Shown here: one piece after another, positions 36,250-47,521 of the stretch
Layout of the letters: each line of letters opens with the position of its first letter
Numbering within the stretch: the stretch's first letter is position 1
From: Pleurodeles waltl
Taxonomy: Eukaryota; Chordata; Amphibia; Caudata; Salamandridae
DNA: 64,000 bases
Reading direction: 5' to 3'
NCBI RefSeq assembly: GCF_031143425.1
Contig: NC_090447.1
Coordinates: 130,715,106-130,779,105, forward strand
The notes under the pieces: generated by a model
What the model saw: only the letters and a program-made list of their open reading frames with translations
Database searches by the model: none
Told to the model about the DNA's origin: nothing
Translations under genes and position numbers: made by a program

Positions 36250-38456
36250 TGTTAGACCATGCCATTATTCAGGCTGTCCCCTAGATCTTTGCCATCTGTT
36301 GCCTTATGTTGCTGAAACCTTTCTTGTTTGCTGGGTGCTTTTCCCCTGCTAACCAGTGGTTGAGTGCTTTTGCTCGCTCCCTAAACCATGGTACAATTGG
36401 TAGTAACTGATGATGTATGTATCTAGGGCCTGTAAATTAAAACCTACTAGTAGGCATCAGCCCTCATTGTGCCACCCGCTAAAGTAGCCTTTTAAAACAT
36501 GCCTTAGGTATGCCACTTCAGCCTGTAGTGCAGTTTTAAACTGCCCTTTCGAACAGGCAAAATAAACTTTTTGGCACAAATAAACTATAATTTTTAATAC
36601 TTAGACGTTACTCAGAAGGTAGGCCCTAAAGGTTCGTAGAGCAGGGTGTCTAGTGTTTAGAAAGTAGGACATGTGTACCTAAGTTTTGCTTGCCCTGCAG
36701 TGTAAAACTCCTAAAGTCATTTTTCACTGTTCTAAGACCTATCTCTCCCATTGCCCAACACTGGGTTGCCTTATTACATTAAATAAGTGTTCACTTCAGA
36801 ATGAGAGTAGATAGAGCTATGCTGTTAACATCCATTTTTTTTATTGTATTTTAAAATCCTCTTTAATAGTGAATCTAGAGTTTAGGTTGCAATTCTGAAA
36901 ATGCCACTTTTAGAAAGGTGGCATTTTCTGGTCCCAACCAACTGCACCTTCTTGCCAGTGCCCTCCGTCACATGACTGGGAATGGCTTGGCTGTTAGGGA
37001 TTGTGTATTGTTTCCAGGCAATGAAACAATTGAGGCTTAGGTGTGGACAATATAGGCCATCCTGGCTGGATGGCTGGGGAGAGGCGATACCCACCCTCAT
37101 TGCCTACAGAACACACAAAGTAACCTTACACCAGACAGTTTGGAGCTTTGACCAGGGGAAGGGAAAGAACTGGCCAGTCTGAATTTTGGGGGTAGGTCAG
37201 GGAATTCCCTCACACAAAGACTGGCACCATGTATTAAAAGAGGACTCACAGAATCACTCATTAGAGCACCCCTGGACCGGTGGGAGATTCAGAAGAAGGA
37301 CTGCCTTGCTGCCAGAAGGTCTGCCTTGCTGTCTGAATAAGAAAGACTGGGCCTGCTTGCCTTGATCCCTGGCTACCCAAAGTGGCTCCAAGGGTCAGGT
37401 GGCTGACCTACTGTGTAAGCTAGTTGGGCACACCAAGCTTTAGAGGCCTCCTTGGAACTGCCCAACTGATCAGTTGTAACTGGACCTGCCTGGACCGGCC
37501 TTAGCCCTGCCCCAGCCCTGCTCCTGGCCTTTGTTGTCTGATCCCCAAGAGGTGCCCCCTAGATCCTGGACCCTTGGATGGCATCAGTGGAAGCGCCTCC
37601 AACAAGAAAAAGGTGAAAAATCTGAAGGCGGCCTCCTTCTGACTGCGAATGGGCAGTGGTATAACAAATGTTCCTGCAGCCCCAATGGTGTGTGGGGCCT
37701 TGAGCTCCAGAGGGCCCCTTCAGCACAATACCCAGGCCTGAGAGCTCCTGAGTAAGTCCTGAGGGAGGTCCCAACAAGTAGAGGGATGCCCTTTCAAGTT
37801 CTGCGATGACCGGCAATGCAAAACTCAAGTGAGACCTAGTCTTTGGACCCACGGTGACCTCCCATGAATATTGTCAACATGAGACCCACAGTTCATGTCA
37901 ATTACAATATCAACAGCTGGATCTTTGCTCTAGAGCAAACACCATCGATGGAGCTCGACCTGATTTTCACACCAAAGGTCTACTGCTTATGGCCTCCTCC
38001 AATGGGAACTAAATTCTTCTTGCCAGACTCGGAAGGTTCTTTTTCAGCAGAACTAATCTGATCCCTGTATCCGACCCGTGGTCCACCACGGTCAGCTAAC
38101 CTTGTGACTTTCCCTCACCCTAACGTGAACAGATAACCACAAGTAGTACTTTGTGCTTTTAGGTGCTATTTTCACCAAAAGACTTTGAAATTGAATATCT
38201 CCAGTTTTACTGATTGGATTTCTGTTGTTCTGCCTTCATTGTATTTTCTAAAATTTACTCTATTATTCTGAATCGGTTTGGGTTTTCTCTTGTGCCATGT
38301 TTTTACTTTAATACTGTTTGTGTGCTGCATAAAAACCTTTCATCATCTCTCTAAGTTAAGGCTTTTGTGCCTAGCTACAAGAGGGTCAATTCCAAGTTAG
38401 TTTAGTGACTTTTATGGGTCTCCCTGACAAGAATTAATGTTATTGCTTGAGTGAGG
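36250..38456 (+). mobile_element. Probable long LTR of the same superfamily, decayed
   Basis: Starts tgttagaccatgcc, and the next 450 bp carry the superfamily landmarks: 'ctgctaaccagtgg', 'gggcctgtaaattaaa', 'ctactagtaggc', 'gtaggccctaa' and 'cagtgtaaaactcctaaa'. Near 38,350 it has the end-type block 'tgtgcctagctacaagaggg'. GTTCT occurs at both proposed borders (36245-36249, 38457-38461), but the 3' terminus then ends gagg rather than CA, so the right border is uncertain. No genes inside. Confidence 0.5.
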
Positions 38457-38639
38457 GTTCTACTCATTTCGGGGTTTGGACAAAATATCAAGATTTTAAC
38501 ATCAGGATATAGAAATATTGGAAAAAATATTGTGATAAAAAAATATTGTGATGCAGAAACATAGTTGTCTAGAATGTCATTTTTAGGTAAGTAATGTATT
38601 TATTATGAATATTTTTGTTGTTAATATCATTTTAAATAG

Positions 38640-39150
38640 TATAGTTTTAAAGCATATATTTTTTTTTAATGTGTTTAAGTTCAGATATTATTTTGTGTTA
38701 TTATTGTTTGCAATTGTTACTCATTTTTTAAACAGTTTGTGATTTTTATTTTTTTATTTAATTGTACTATCATTTTATGGTGTTGTATTGGGCTGTAAGT
38801 TTTGTAGGGGGTAGGGTGGGAACGTAAATAAGTAATAATTATTAATTATTATTTTCAATAAAATATTTGCTTCATATTATTTCTGTATATTATGCAATAC
38901 TCATTTAATTAAATACATTTTAAGAGTGTTTATATGATTGTAGGGGTATTGGGTGGGAAGTTAATTAGGTAATGATTAATTTACAAATATTTTTCAGTTT
39001 ATTATATATTATTTAATTGTTTATTAATTATGTAGCTTGTGTACTACTTATATATTTTGAATATGTTTTAAGTGTGGACAGCTGGTTTTGTAGGGGTGTA
39101 GGGGTGTAGGGTGGGAAGTTAATTAATAATAAATTAACAATTAATTATGT
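38640..39150 (+). repeat. AT-rich tandem repeat, unit ~140-150 bp, about 3 copies
   Basis: A G-rich marker in AT-rich DNA recurs three times: near 38,797 (ttgtagggggtagggtggga), near 38,940 (ttgtaggggtattgggtggg) and near 39,090 (ttgtaggggtgtaggggtgt). Each is followed by an ATTAATTA-rich stretch. Spacing is about 141 and 150 bp. No coding potential. Confidence 0.6.
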
Positions 39151-39180
39151 ATTTATTATGAACTATTAAAGTGATTACTA

Positions 39181-39222
39181 ATTATATATATATATATATA
39201 TAAATATATATATATATATTAT
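39181..39222. repeat. (TA)n microsatellite
   Basis: A nearly pure TA dinucleotide run with one interrupting A, lying between the AT-rich repeat and the 63-bp repeat array. Confidence 0.9.
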
Positions 39223-39307
39223 GTTAAGTAAGCATATTTGTGTTGAGTTTTCAATTTTTTTGAAATTAATACAGTTATGCAAATAAGTAATGTGATATAA
39301 GTGAAGT

Positions 39308-39974
39308 GGTTTACTTACTGTTCCTTAGATTGGAGTGGGAATAGTAAATCTTACCCGTCAGAAGTCCAACGCTTTCTCTGCTGTTGCAGAGATTGTAGTG
39401 GGAATGTCAAATCTTACCCCTCCTTAGTCCAATGCTTTTCCTACTACTGCTTAGAATGGAGTGGGAATATTAATTTTAACCCCTCCGAAATTCAACGCTT
39501 TCTGTACTGTTGCACAGACCGGAGTGGAAATAGTAAATTGTACCCCTCCAAAAGTCCAGTGCTTTCCCTATTGTTGCACAGACTGGAGTGGGTATAGTAA
39601 ATGTTACCCCTCTGAAATCCAACACTTTCCCCACTATTGCTTAAACTGGAGTGGGAATAATAATTTTAACATTTCCAAAGTCCAACACTTTACTTACTGT
39701 TACACAGACTGGAGTGGGAATAGTAAGTTTAACCCCTCAGAAGTCCAATGTTTTCCCTAATGGTGCACATATTGGAGTGGGAATAGTACATTTGACCCCA
39801 ATAAAGTCCAACAATCTCCCTAATGTTGCATTGACTGGAGTGGGATTGGTAAATGTATCCCTTCTGAAGTCCAATGCCTCCCCTACTGCTGTACTGTTCA
39901 AAGTAGGAATAATACATTTAACTCCTCTGAATGTTTGCACTTTTTCTACTGTTGCATAAACTGGAGTGGGAATT
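39308..39974 (+). repeat. 63-bp minisatellite array, ~10.5 units
   Basis: The unit is marked by 'tggagtgggaatagtaa' at regular 63-bp spacing (first at 39330), each followed by 'accccTC-gaagtccaa-gcttt-cctactgttgca'. Since 63 is divisible by 3, each frame repeats as a 21-residue unit (core DWSGNSK-YPSEVQ-F---CC-), producing open frames of 98-102 codons on + and 62-67 on -. Occasional one-base changes move the frame between units, so no single protein is maintained. The array end reads ctggagtgggaattc. Confidence 0.9.
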
Positions 39975-40767
39975 CATGTATTATTCACAAACTCAAATAC
40001 ATATCCTAGTATTGTTTAAATAAATTTTTAATTAATATTTGTTTATAATTTTAAATTTAAACTATTTGTATCTAAATGTTTATCATAACAGGAACTCAGT
40101 GAGGCCCGCAGAACAAAAGTGCCTGAATCCTGGTTCTTTCGTCAATGAAGATGCGGGGGGCAGCTGTGGCAAGACAAAATGTCAGTCATTTTCTCAGCTA
40201 ATACCTCTTCTCCTAGCTTAATGACAGTTCAAGGTCTATTAACACTTTTGGTGCAAATATATGAATGAGCAATTTAATTATTTACTTTCATGTTTGCATG
40301 TTGACATCTCCTTCACTCTTTAACAGGCTGTTTGCCTATCCTTGGATGCAGATCATTCTGGATTTCGGTTTCTTCTGGTTTAAAAATGCCTGCATCCTTG
40401 CTACACATATGGATATCCACAATCTCAGTGGGAATACTTTTATCAATTCTTAAGTATAGCCTGGAGGTCCCAAAATGGCCAATACAATATTCTTCAGCTT
40501 ATAGATGCACAACTTGAAGTCAATAAATTAACGTCCATCCTAGATGGAAAGTTGAAAATGGCTCCATCTACCTGACGTGCCCTACATTGCTTAGCTGAAG
40601 GGAGGTATTACCAATTCAGCCCAGCATCAAACCGCATTCCTAAGAAGATTAAATATAGTACAAACTCTAAGTGGGAACTATGCACATAAAGTCAGCCTTA
40701 ATTTGACATTCTTCAGTCCAATCCACATTACGTTTGATTTCTTAATGATAGTCAATAGAACTTGAAG
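39975..40767. other. No gene recognised
   Basis: AT-rich DNA with frames of about 60 codons only. No motif or boundary seen. Confidence 0.5.
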
Positions 40768-40772
40768 ATTAA

Positions 40773-41660
40773 TGTTAGACCTGGCCCTTTCTGCAGGGTC
40801 ATGCCCAAACCTTTTATCTTCCTCCTCCTATTATTCCTGACCTTGTTTTTGAAGGATTTTGGATTTTATGCACTTTACCAATGCTAACCAGTGCTAAAGT
40901 GTTTGTGCTCTCTCCTCTAAACATGGTAACAGTGGTTCATCCCGGATTGGCTATTTAATTTGCTTTTCAGTCCCAATGAAGGTGCATCACTGCTGGGTCT
41001 GACTTTTCTGTAGCTCCCACTACATTCTTCTCTCCATGCCAGACTCAGTCAGTGTCAAGCCCACTTTGGTTTCTCCAAGGCATGAAAACTTTATCTTCTC
41101 CTGATGGAGTTTTTCCTGCCTAAAACCAACAGTCTCTCCAAGGCTCCATCGCGATAACCAGATCAACCAACGCCAAACCCTTTCTATATGATGCCTGCCT
41201 GTTTGACTGAAGTCTGTCAATGCCTTGATGTCAGTTTTCCACCAGGCCAAACCTGTTCCCTGAATTTGACCTGCACTTCATCATAGTTTGGGCTTAACCT
41301 GCTCCAAGGCACTGAACAAGCTCAACCAGATAACCATGGTTGCCTCGTAACACTTTATTTTAAACTTTTAAAACATTAATTTCTCTGGTTCCTCTTATTG
41401 GAATTTGTGTCCTTTGGCGTCATTTTGGTCATTAGGATTTAGAGTGAGATTTTTATTGTGTTGTATTTTGTTTTTCACTTTTTAGCTGTTTTATTTACTT
41501 CTAAATGATTTACACATTTTCTTAAGTTAAACCTGCCTGCATTGTGCCATAGCTACCGGGAATTAAGTTTGGGTTTAAATGTTTACATTTCTGAAACATT
41601 TACTGGACCTCATAAGAATTGTGATGTTATTACTTGTAGTGGACTACCATCCACCTAATT
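40773..41660 (+). mobile_element. Short or internally deleted solo LTR (888 bp), possible ATTAA target duplication
   Basis: Starts tgttagacctggccc with the superfamily landmarks in order: 'tttatgcactttaccaatgctaacc', 'aagtgtttgtgctctctcct', 'aaacatggtaacagtggttc'. It jumps soon afterwards to end-type sequence ('cctgcctgcattgtgcca', 'tagctaccggg'), so it lacks much of the middle seen in the ~2.1-kb copies. ATTAA lies at both borders (40768-40772, 41661-41665); the last bases are aatt instead of CA, so the right border is provisional. Confidence 0.55.
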
Positions 41661-42123
41661 ATTAATTAGGGGTAGGCGTAACTCACCTAATTTGCTGTAG
41701 TATGAATACACAAAATTACTGTAAAATTACACAATATTATGTGGAATTACAGGAGGAGTGTAACCATGCATCTACCATTATTTTCTTGGCACAAAATGCA
41801 CCCTTGCATTCAAAATGGAATCCAGGGTGCAATTTGCACTAACAAAATAGTGCTAAATGGAACAGAACAGGAACAGCTGCAGCCAGCACCTGCTTTTGGA
41901 TTGGCTTTTTTGCCTACAATTATGTAAAATTATGCAAATTGGCACATTTGCGCAATTTTCTGTAATTTTGCCTCACAAGAGAGAAATTTCTCTGATTACT
42001 GCCACATAGTTAAAATTTCTCCTAAGCCTAGCAATTATCTACTTTTTCACAGTTACTGATTACGTTCTATTTTTGCTGGGTGGATTAGTGGTACTGGAGC
42101 CTACATGCCAGTGTAAAGATATA

Positions 42124-42994
42124 GGGGCATATTTATACTTTGCTTGTGCCGAATATGCATCATTTTTGTGTACGCAAATTTGGTGCAAAACTTACTCCAT
42201 ATTTATATTTTGACATGTCTAGTCTCAAATTATAGGAGTTTGAACCATTTTTTGGATGCGTGCACCTACCTTGCATCAATGAGATGCAAATGGTGCTAGC
42301 CCCATAGCCCCATATTTATCCCTCATGCTAGAATGATGCACAGGTGGAAGGAGGGGCTAAATAATGGTGCAAAGCTTGCTTTGCACCATTATTTAACACC
42401 TGTATCAAACCAGAAATTAGGACCCATTCCATGGTGTTTAACCATGGAATGGTCCACAGGTGCCATCTCCAAGCCCCAGGAACACCTAAGAACACCCAGG
42501 AACACCCCTACCAGAGGGACACCGGAGCATGGGGGACCCCATTCCAGTTAAGTCTGGCTAAGTATTTGTTTTTTGCCATTGGGGCCATATCTTGGGGCCC
42601 CCTGCATGGCACAGGGTGCAATGGCCATGCCCAGGGGACACTTGTCCCCTGTGCTGGCCATTGGGGCGGTGGCCATGGCTCCTTTCTTTCCTGAGACAGG
42701 AGTCATGTTTTTGGTGGTTGTGCGCCAGGAAATGGCACTAGTCTTGTTAGAGATTTTTTTTTGCCTCTAACCAGGCTAGCTTCATTTTATGATGCACAGT
42801 CCCCTTATTTCCTACCACCACCCCCACCCATCTAGCGTTTCCTTCTATGATGCCAGCCCAAGCTTAGCATCGGCTTGTGCCATTCAATAAATACAGCACC
42901 CGGCTGGCGTTGTGAAATGACGCAAGCCCGCACCATACTTTTTGCCACAAAACTGTGTTAGTGCAGTTTTGCAGCACTAACTATAAATATGGGC
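42124..42994. mobile_element. 871-bp MITE with hairpins and ATA target duplication
   Basis: The ends are ggggcatatttata and, inverted, gcccatatttatag. The flanking 3-bp repeat is ATA (42121-42123, 42995-42997). Internal perfect hairpins include 18-bp arms at 42358-42375/42378-42395 with a 2-nt loop, and 12-bp arms at 42424-42435/42441-42452. Further GC-rich inverted segments follow at about 42,580-42,680. It carries no transposase; the frames up to 87 codons are compositional. Confidence 0.72.
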
Positions 42995-42997
42995 ATA

Positions 42998-43804
42998 GTC
43001 TCCTTTCCCCATCTCTAGTGTGGAACAGCTGCACAGAAAATCTGTGAGACAAAGATGAGTGCTAAATCCATAAGAACTAGGGGATGGGTTCTTCCTTCCA
43101 ATAATAAGTGACTCACTAGGATCACAAGACAGTCTGGGCACATACAGATGGGGGAGGGTCAGACTAAGATGAAAAACTAGCCCGGAGCTGTGGCTAATTA
43201 CAAGAATGCCCAAAAAGGTACTGGCTCACCACTGAGCTCAATACCCTGCACCTTGGCCTCAGCTGACAAACACAATACCCATGACCCTAGCCTATTCCTA
43301 GTAGAAACCTGGGTGTGTTCAGTTGCTTGGAGGCTTGAAAAAGTCCTAAGCCCTAGAGAAGTGACAAGTCTGTTCAAATGGTTGGAACCAGCTCGGGAAG
43401 GCCCAGAGCACTAGCTTGGTGATAATAGCCTTGGCAATGGAAGATTTTGGGATCAACACTGGGACATAGGAGGTTGAGATTACAAAACACCCTGGAATGT
43501 TGAGATGGTGGTACAAGCTTCAGAACTGGGAGGCTCGATACCTCAAAAATATTGGATCATATTTGCAGACAGGTAGGATTTGACTGAGAAACAGGTGAGC
43601 CAGAAATGATCTTGTGACCTGTGTTGGTCCTTTTCCCTACAGCTGTAACTAGAATCATCTCTCCGATCTTGAAGTGACTTTTTACCTTTAGGTCAGGGTA
43701 TGTAATTTTAGCAGTTCTCCGCGCCGGCTTCTTATTATCACTCAAGGACAGAGCATCTTGATCACCTTCCTTCGGGCTTTGGTTGAGGAAAATGAATCAG
43801 CAAT
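42998..43804. other. No gene confirmed; possible retroelement pol tail on minus strand
   Basis: A minus-strand 62-codon frame (43557-43745) contains KSHFKIGEMILVTAVGK, faintly like the small C-terminal domain of retroelement integrases ('F-xGD-VLV'). It is too short and too isolated to call. The rest is unassigned. Confidence 0.2.
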
Positions 43805-43807
43805 AGA

Positions 43808-44446
43808 GGGCCTGATTACAAGTTCGGCAGTCGGACGACCCGACCTCCAAACTTGCAGGGATGAGACCACCGTCATCCCAGCGGCCTCACCCCCAGTCGT
43901 ATTACGATGTTCCCGCCAGGCTGACCAATGTGCACATTGTACTATGATGTTCTCACCGGTCAGCCCGGCGGAAACAGTGCTATGGTATTCGTCTCAGCTC
44001 CCTTTAGGGATTCGAGGCCAATAGCGTAGCACAACACCACTCTCGGAATGAGCACTGTCTGCAAGGCAAACATTGCGCATTCTGAGGATGCTGGGCAGGG
44101 GGGCTCCTATACTGCCCATGACATGGTCGTGGCAGTGCAGGAGCACCCTGTGGCATGCAGAGCTTCCTTTCCACCAGCCTTTTCATGGAGGTTAAACCAT
44201 CATGAAAAGGCTGGCAGAAAGGGGACTTGTGATCAGCATGGCGGTGCTAAACACAGCGCCGCCGTGGCTGACCATGAGTCTGACTGCCGTCAGCCTGAAG
44301 GAAACCATGTTCATGGTGGGGACGTCAGTCCCCTGGTGGTCCAACTGCCAGGGTTGTAATGTGGCAGTTGGACCGCCAGTAGTGCAGAAGTCAGACCGCC
44401 AAAGTGAGGCTTGAGGTCTCAAGACCGCTGCCTTGTAATGAGGCCC
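43808..44446. mobile_element. 639-bp Harbinger-type MITE with AGA target duplication
   Basis: The terminal inverted repeat gggcctgattacaag / cttgtaatgaggccc is nearly perfect over 15 bp, and AGA flanks it on both sides (43805-43807, 44447-44449). The ends resemble the left end of Harbinger B (ggcctgcattacaac, 60287). It is rich in hairpins, for example 'accagccttttcatg...catgaaaaggctgg' at about 44175-44217. Frames of 70-103 codons on both strands are compositional. It is likely a deletion derivative of a Harbinger B-like element. Confidence 0.78.
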
Positions 44447-45405
44447 AGAATCTTTCCTATGCATACTCATGATGAAAAAGTGTCATTCCGGTATCCATAG
44501 CTAGGACAGGATTGTTGCTGAAGAAGAGCTCATGAGAGCCTATGTATCTCATGTAGGCTATCAGAGTCTACAGCACACAACATACTGATAAGCAGAGGTA
44601 TTTCAGTTTTCAATGTAGATGTGTATGAATGTGGATGCCTAAAGAAGGTCTTTACCACCCTGAAGATCCTGATGCGCAGTGTATCCACCGATGGCCAATA
44701 TGAGACTTTTAAACATTTTAACATTTTTTGGAAGTTTAAACACAAAGGACCTCATTATGAGTTTGATGGTCTGATGGTAAGACCACCGCGGTGGCGGCTG
44801 CCAAAAGATCGCCTTGTTGGCAGTAATCCGACCACTGTATTACGACTCACACTGTGAAGACTGCCAAAAAATAGCCAAAAAATCCAAAACCGCCATCACA
44901 CTGGAGGTCGGAAAAAAGGTGGTCCAACCACCAGCCACACCAGCCCATCAAAATACCACCCACCAGATTTTGAGCCACAAATCACCACAGCTGTTCTTCC
45001 ATGGTGGAAAACCATTGGCGGGCCGACCCATCGTGGCCAAAACCCACACATCACATTGGATAGTTTGAATACCCCACACCTGACACACATATACAAACCA
45101 GACACACCTACTCACTGCACTATATAACACACCCCTACACAACCTACAATGCTTTTCAAACAGAATGCCATACACATACTCAGAGAAGCCAATAAGATAG
45201 ATATAGCACTTTAACACCAAAGGCATACATACACATCTCACTCAGCACACAGCCCACATCAGCACAACTAGCACAATACACACAACACTAGCACACACAA
45301 TCTGCTACAACCGTCACTCCCTCACAACGCAGCACCGACACCACACCAATTACCCAACACTGCACCCTTACACTGCCAACACCCCCACACACCGTCTCCA
45401 CAGCC

Positions 45406-47405
45406 ATGTTCCCACAAAAACACCCATTTTTCATTGATGACGAGTTGAGGGTCCTGGTGGATGAAATTGGCAGGATAGAGCCACAACTGTTTGGAGCACA
45501 AGTCCAACAAGCATCGATTGCCCAGAAAATGGAGTTGTGGCAAAGGATAGTCAGAGGCTCAATAATGTAGGCAGTCATCCACACACAAGGGAGGACATCA
45601 GGAAGAGGAGGAGCTACCTACGGGGAACGTGTGTTCCATGGCATCCAGGAAACAGAAAGGAATGCAGAAGACTGGAGGTGAGCCCCCAACTCCTCCACCA
45701 CAGTTCACATCATGGGAGGAGAAGGTCTTGAACATACTGCATCTGGAGGGCCTGACTGGAATACCTGGGGGACTGGAGTCTGGTAAGTACCCACAACAAT
45801 CATGTTACACAGTTGACTAGTCCTACATGCTGCCTCACCACCCAAATCCTCCCTAATTAACTAAATGTGCCTCTACACCTCTCACCTAATCACCTAATGT
45901 CACTCTCTTGCATTCCACCACCCCACCCAGTCCAACTGCCCTCACAGCCCTTGGAAATGACACATTAACCACAGCCTGATCAGATCACTATGACTCCCAG
46001 AACGCACTAACCCATCACATTGAAATCCTGGACTGTGCACATCACACGTCATGCATGTATGACTAATGTACTAGCTACACCAACTAGATTGTGCTACTAA
46101 GGACTAGTACATGGCACTGTTACAGTCCAGTGACCATTCCCAATGGCCATATATCAAAGATACCAAATCAGAAAAAGACAATCAAGGGTTGGAAATTAAG
46201 ATGGCAGACTCCATGCACATGCGCAACATCTAGTTACAGGTCAATTACCCCTGCATATTCAAATACTGTGTACTCACTAGGACACCATGGCCCTCATTCT
46301 GACCCTGGCAGTGTCTCACCGCCAGGGCAGAGGGCAGAGGAAGCACCGCCAACAGGCTGGCGGTGCTTCCGGGGCATTCTGACCGCGGCGGTAAAGCCGC
46401 GGTCAGAAAAGGGGAACCAGCGGTTTCCCGCCGGTTTTCCCCTGCCCCAGGGAATCCTCCATGGCGGCGCTGCATGCAGCGCCGCCATGGGGATTCCGAC
46501 CCCCTTCCCGCCAGCCTGGTTCTGGCGGTTTTCACCGCCAGAACCAGGCTGGCGGGAACGGGTGTCATGGGGCCCCTGGAGGCCCCTGCAGTGCCCATGC
46601 CACTGGCATGGGCACTGCAGGGGCCCCCTAACAGGGCGCCAACAAGATTTTCAGTGTCTGCATAGCAGACACTGAAAATCGCGACGGATGCAACTGCTCC
46701 TGTCGCACCACAGCAAATGCGCCAGCTCCATTCGGAGCCGGCATCATCTTTGCTGGGGCTTTCCCGCCGGCCCAGCGGGAAAGTCAAAATGCTCCCCGCG
46801 GTCATTTGACCGCGGGGCGGTGTTTAGGCGGTTTCCGCCCGGCGGGCAGCGCCCGCCGCCCGCCGGGGTCGGAATGACCCCCCATGTGCTTTGTGCAGCT
46901 CCAATTTGAGACATCTAGCAGGCCTGACCATTCACTAGGTAACAGAGATGAACAGTCATGTCAATCATCAACAATATCAGATGCCAACAGCACAAAAACC
47001 TGTATCCAATTAGCATGACAGCACATATCATGGATTAAGGAAAACAAGTCATTGAGCCATGTGTACAACTAAGGTGTGCTGTGCAGCATTTGTCATTGTC
47101 ATGCAGGGAATCATGTAAAGCCACTCTATGCATCTCACAAAGAGCTAATCAAACACACATTCTAACCTGAACTCTGTGCCTCACTCCCTCCACAGGTAAC
47201 CCTGCCATTACCACCATGGACAGAATACCTGAGACTGCCAGTTCCCCTTAGGATGAGGGACCAAGTGAGGACAACACGCCTGGATGTCTGGACACTGACG
47301 AACAACTTGTCCCATCTGGGACACCTGGTCAGTGGACGACTCCCAGAAGATACTGTACTATACACATTGCAACCTATCAGTCTGCAAACTCAACTCACAC
47401 ATAGG
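45406..47405 (+). pseudogene. Harbinger A Myb/SANT-like DNA-binding gene 1 (pseudogene)
   Basis: Exon 1 (45406-45782) begins MFPQKHPFFIDDELRVLVDE and continues through KMELWQRI, the helix pattern of the Myb/SANT-like domain (NAIF1 / TSNARE1-N-terminus type) carried by Harbinger elements. That protein is known to bring the transposase to the nucleus and to element ends. A one-base loss near 45548 shifts VNxVG-HP-TREDI-KRR into another frame, and a second shift near 45627 returns later to GGEPPTPPPQFTSWEEKVL. The exon ends at a GGTAAGT donor (45783). An acceptor ccctccacag precedes exon 2 at 47196, which reads NPAITTMDRIPETASSP and then hits TAG at 47250. The long acidic and coiled C-terminal part seen in Harbinger B is missing. 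The intron holds the hairpin MITE at 46290-46883. Confidence 0.75.
46290..46883. mobile_element. Serial-hairpin MITE, copy 2 (ATG target duplication)
   Basis: Same family as 16236-16822, inserted in the intron of the Harbinger A Myb gene. Flanks are ATG on both sides (46287-46289, 46884-46886). The longest perfect stems are 46507-46529/46534-46556 (23 bp) and a 24-bp pair around 46575-46625. The 23-bp stem differs from copy 1 at several positions, and each change is matched in the opposite arm. The end regions are more decayed than in copy 1: the first hairpin has lost pairing. Frames up to 194 codons here are GC artefacts. Confidence 0.86.
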
Positions 47406-47521
47406 CATTGGAGCTCATGGTACCCCTACTGATGAAGCAAGTAACGAGGGGTAATGGCAGCCATCTACTTCAAGTTCTGCACATTCATCACATCAATAGG
47501 TCCACTTCACATATCTGTATC

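Noticed and set aside
39301..39959. Possible repeat protein with 21-residue units
   Set aside because: The frame changes between units and is also open antisense; the 63-bp tandem array explains it without a protein.
43557..43745. Retroelement integrase C-terminal fragment on the minus strand
   Set aside because: Only one weak motif (FKIGEMILV) in 62 codons with no neighbouring integrase core.
46091..46675. 194-codon plus frame and 186-codon minus frame
   Set aside because: Same MITE family (copy 2) plus flanking intron. Frames are compositional and mutually antisense.
46290..46883. CRISPR-like array because of repeated palindromes
   Set aside because: Each palindrome is different, there are no spacers of fixed size, and terminal repeats with 3-bp duplications identify a MITE in a eukaryotic genome.
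47196..47405. Independent small gene downstream of the hairpin MITE
   Set aside because: It is preceded by a splice acceptor and matches the position and phase of exon 2 of the Harbinger Myb gene, so it is the remnant second exon.
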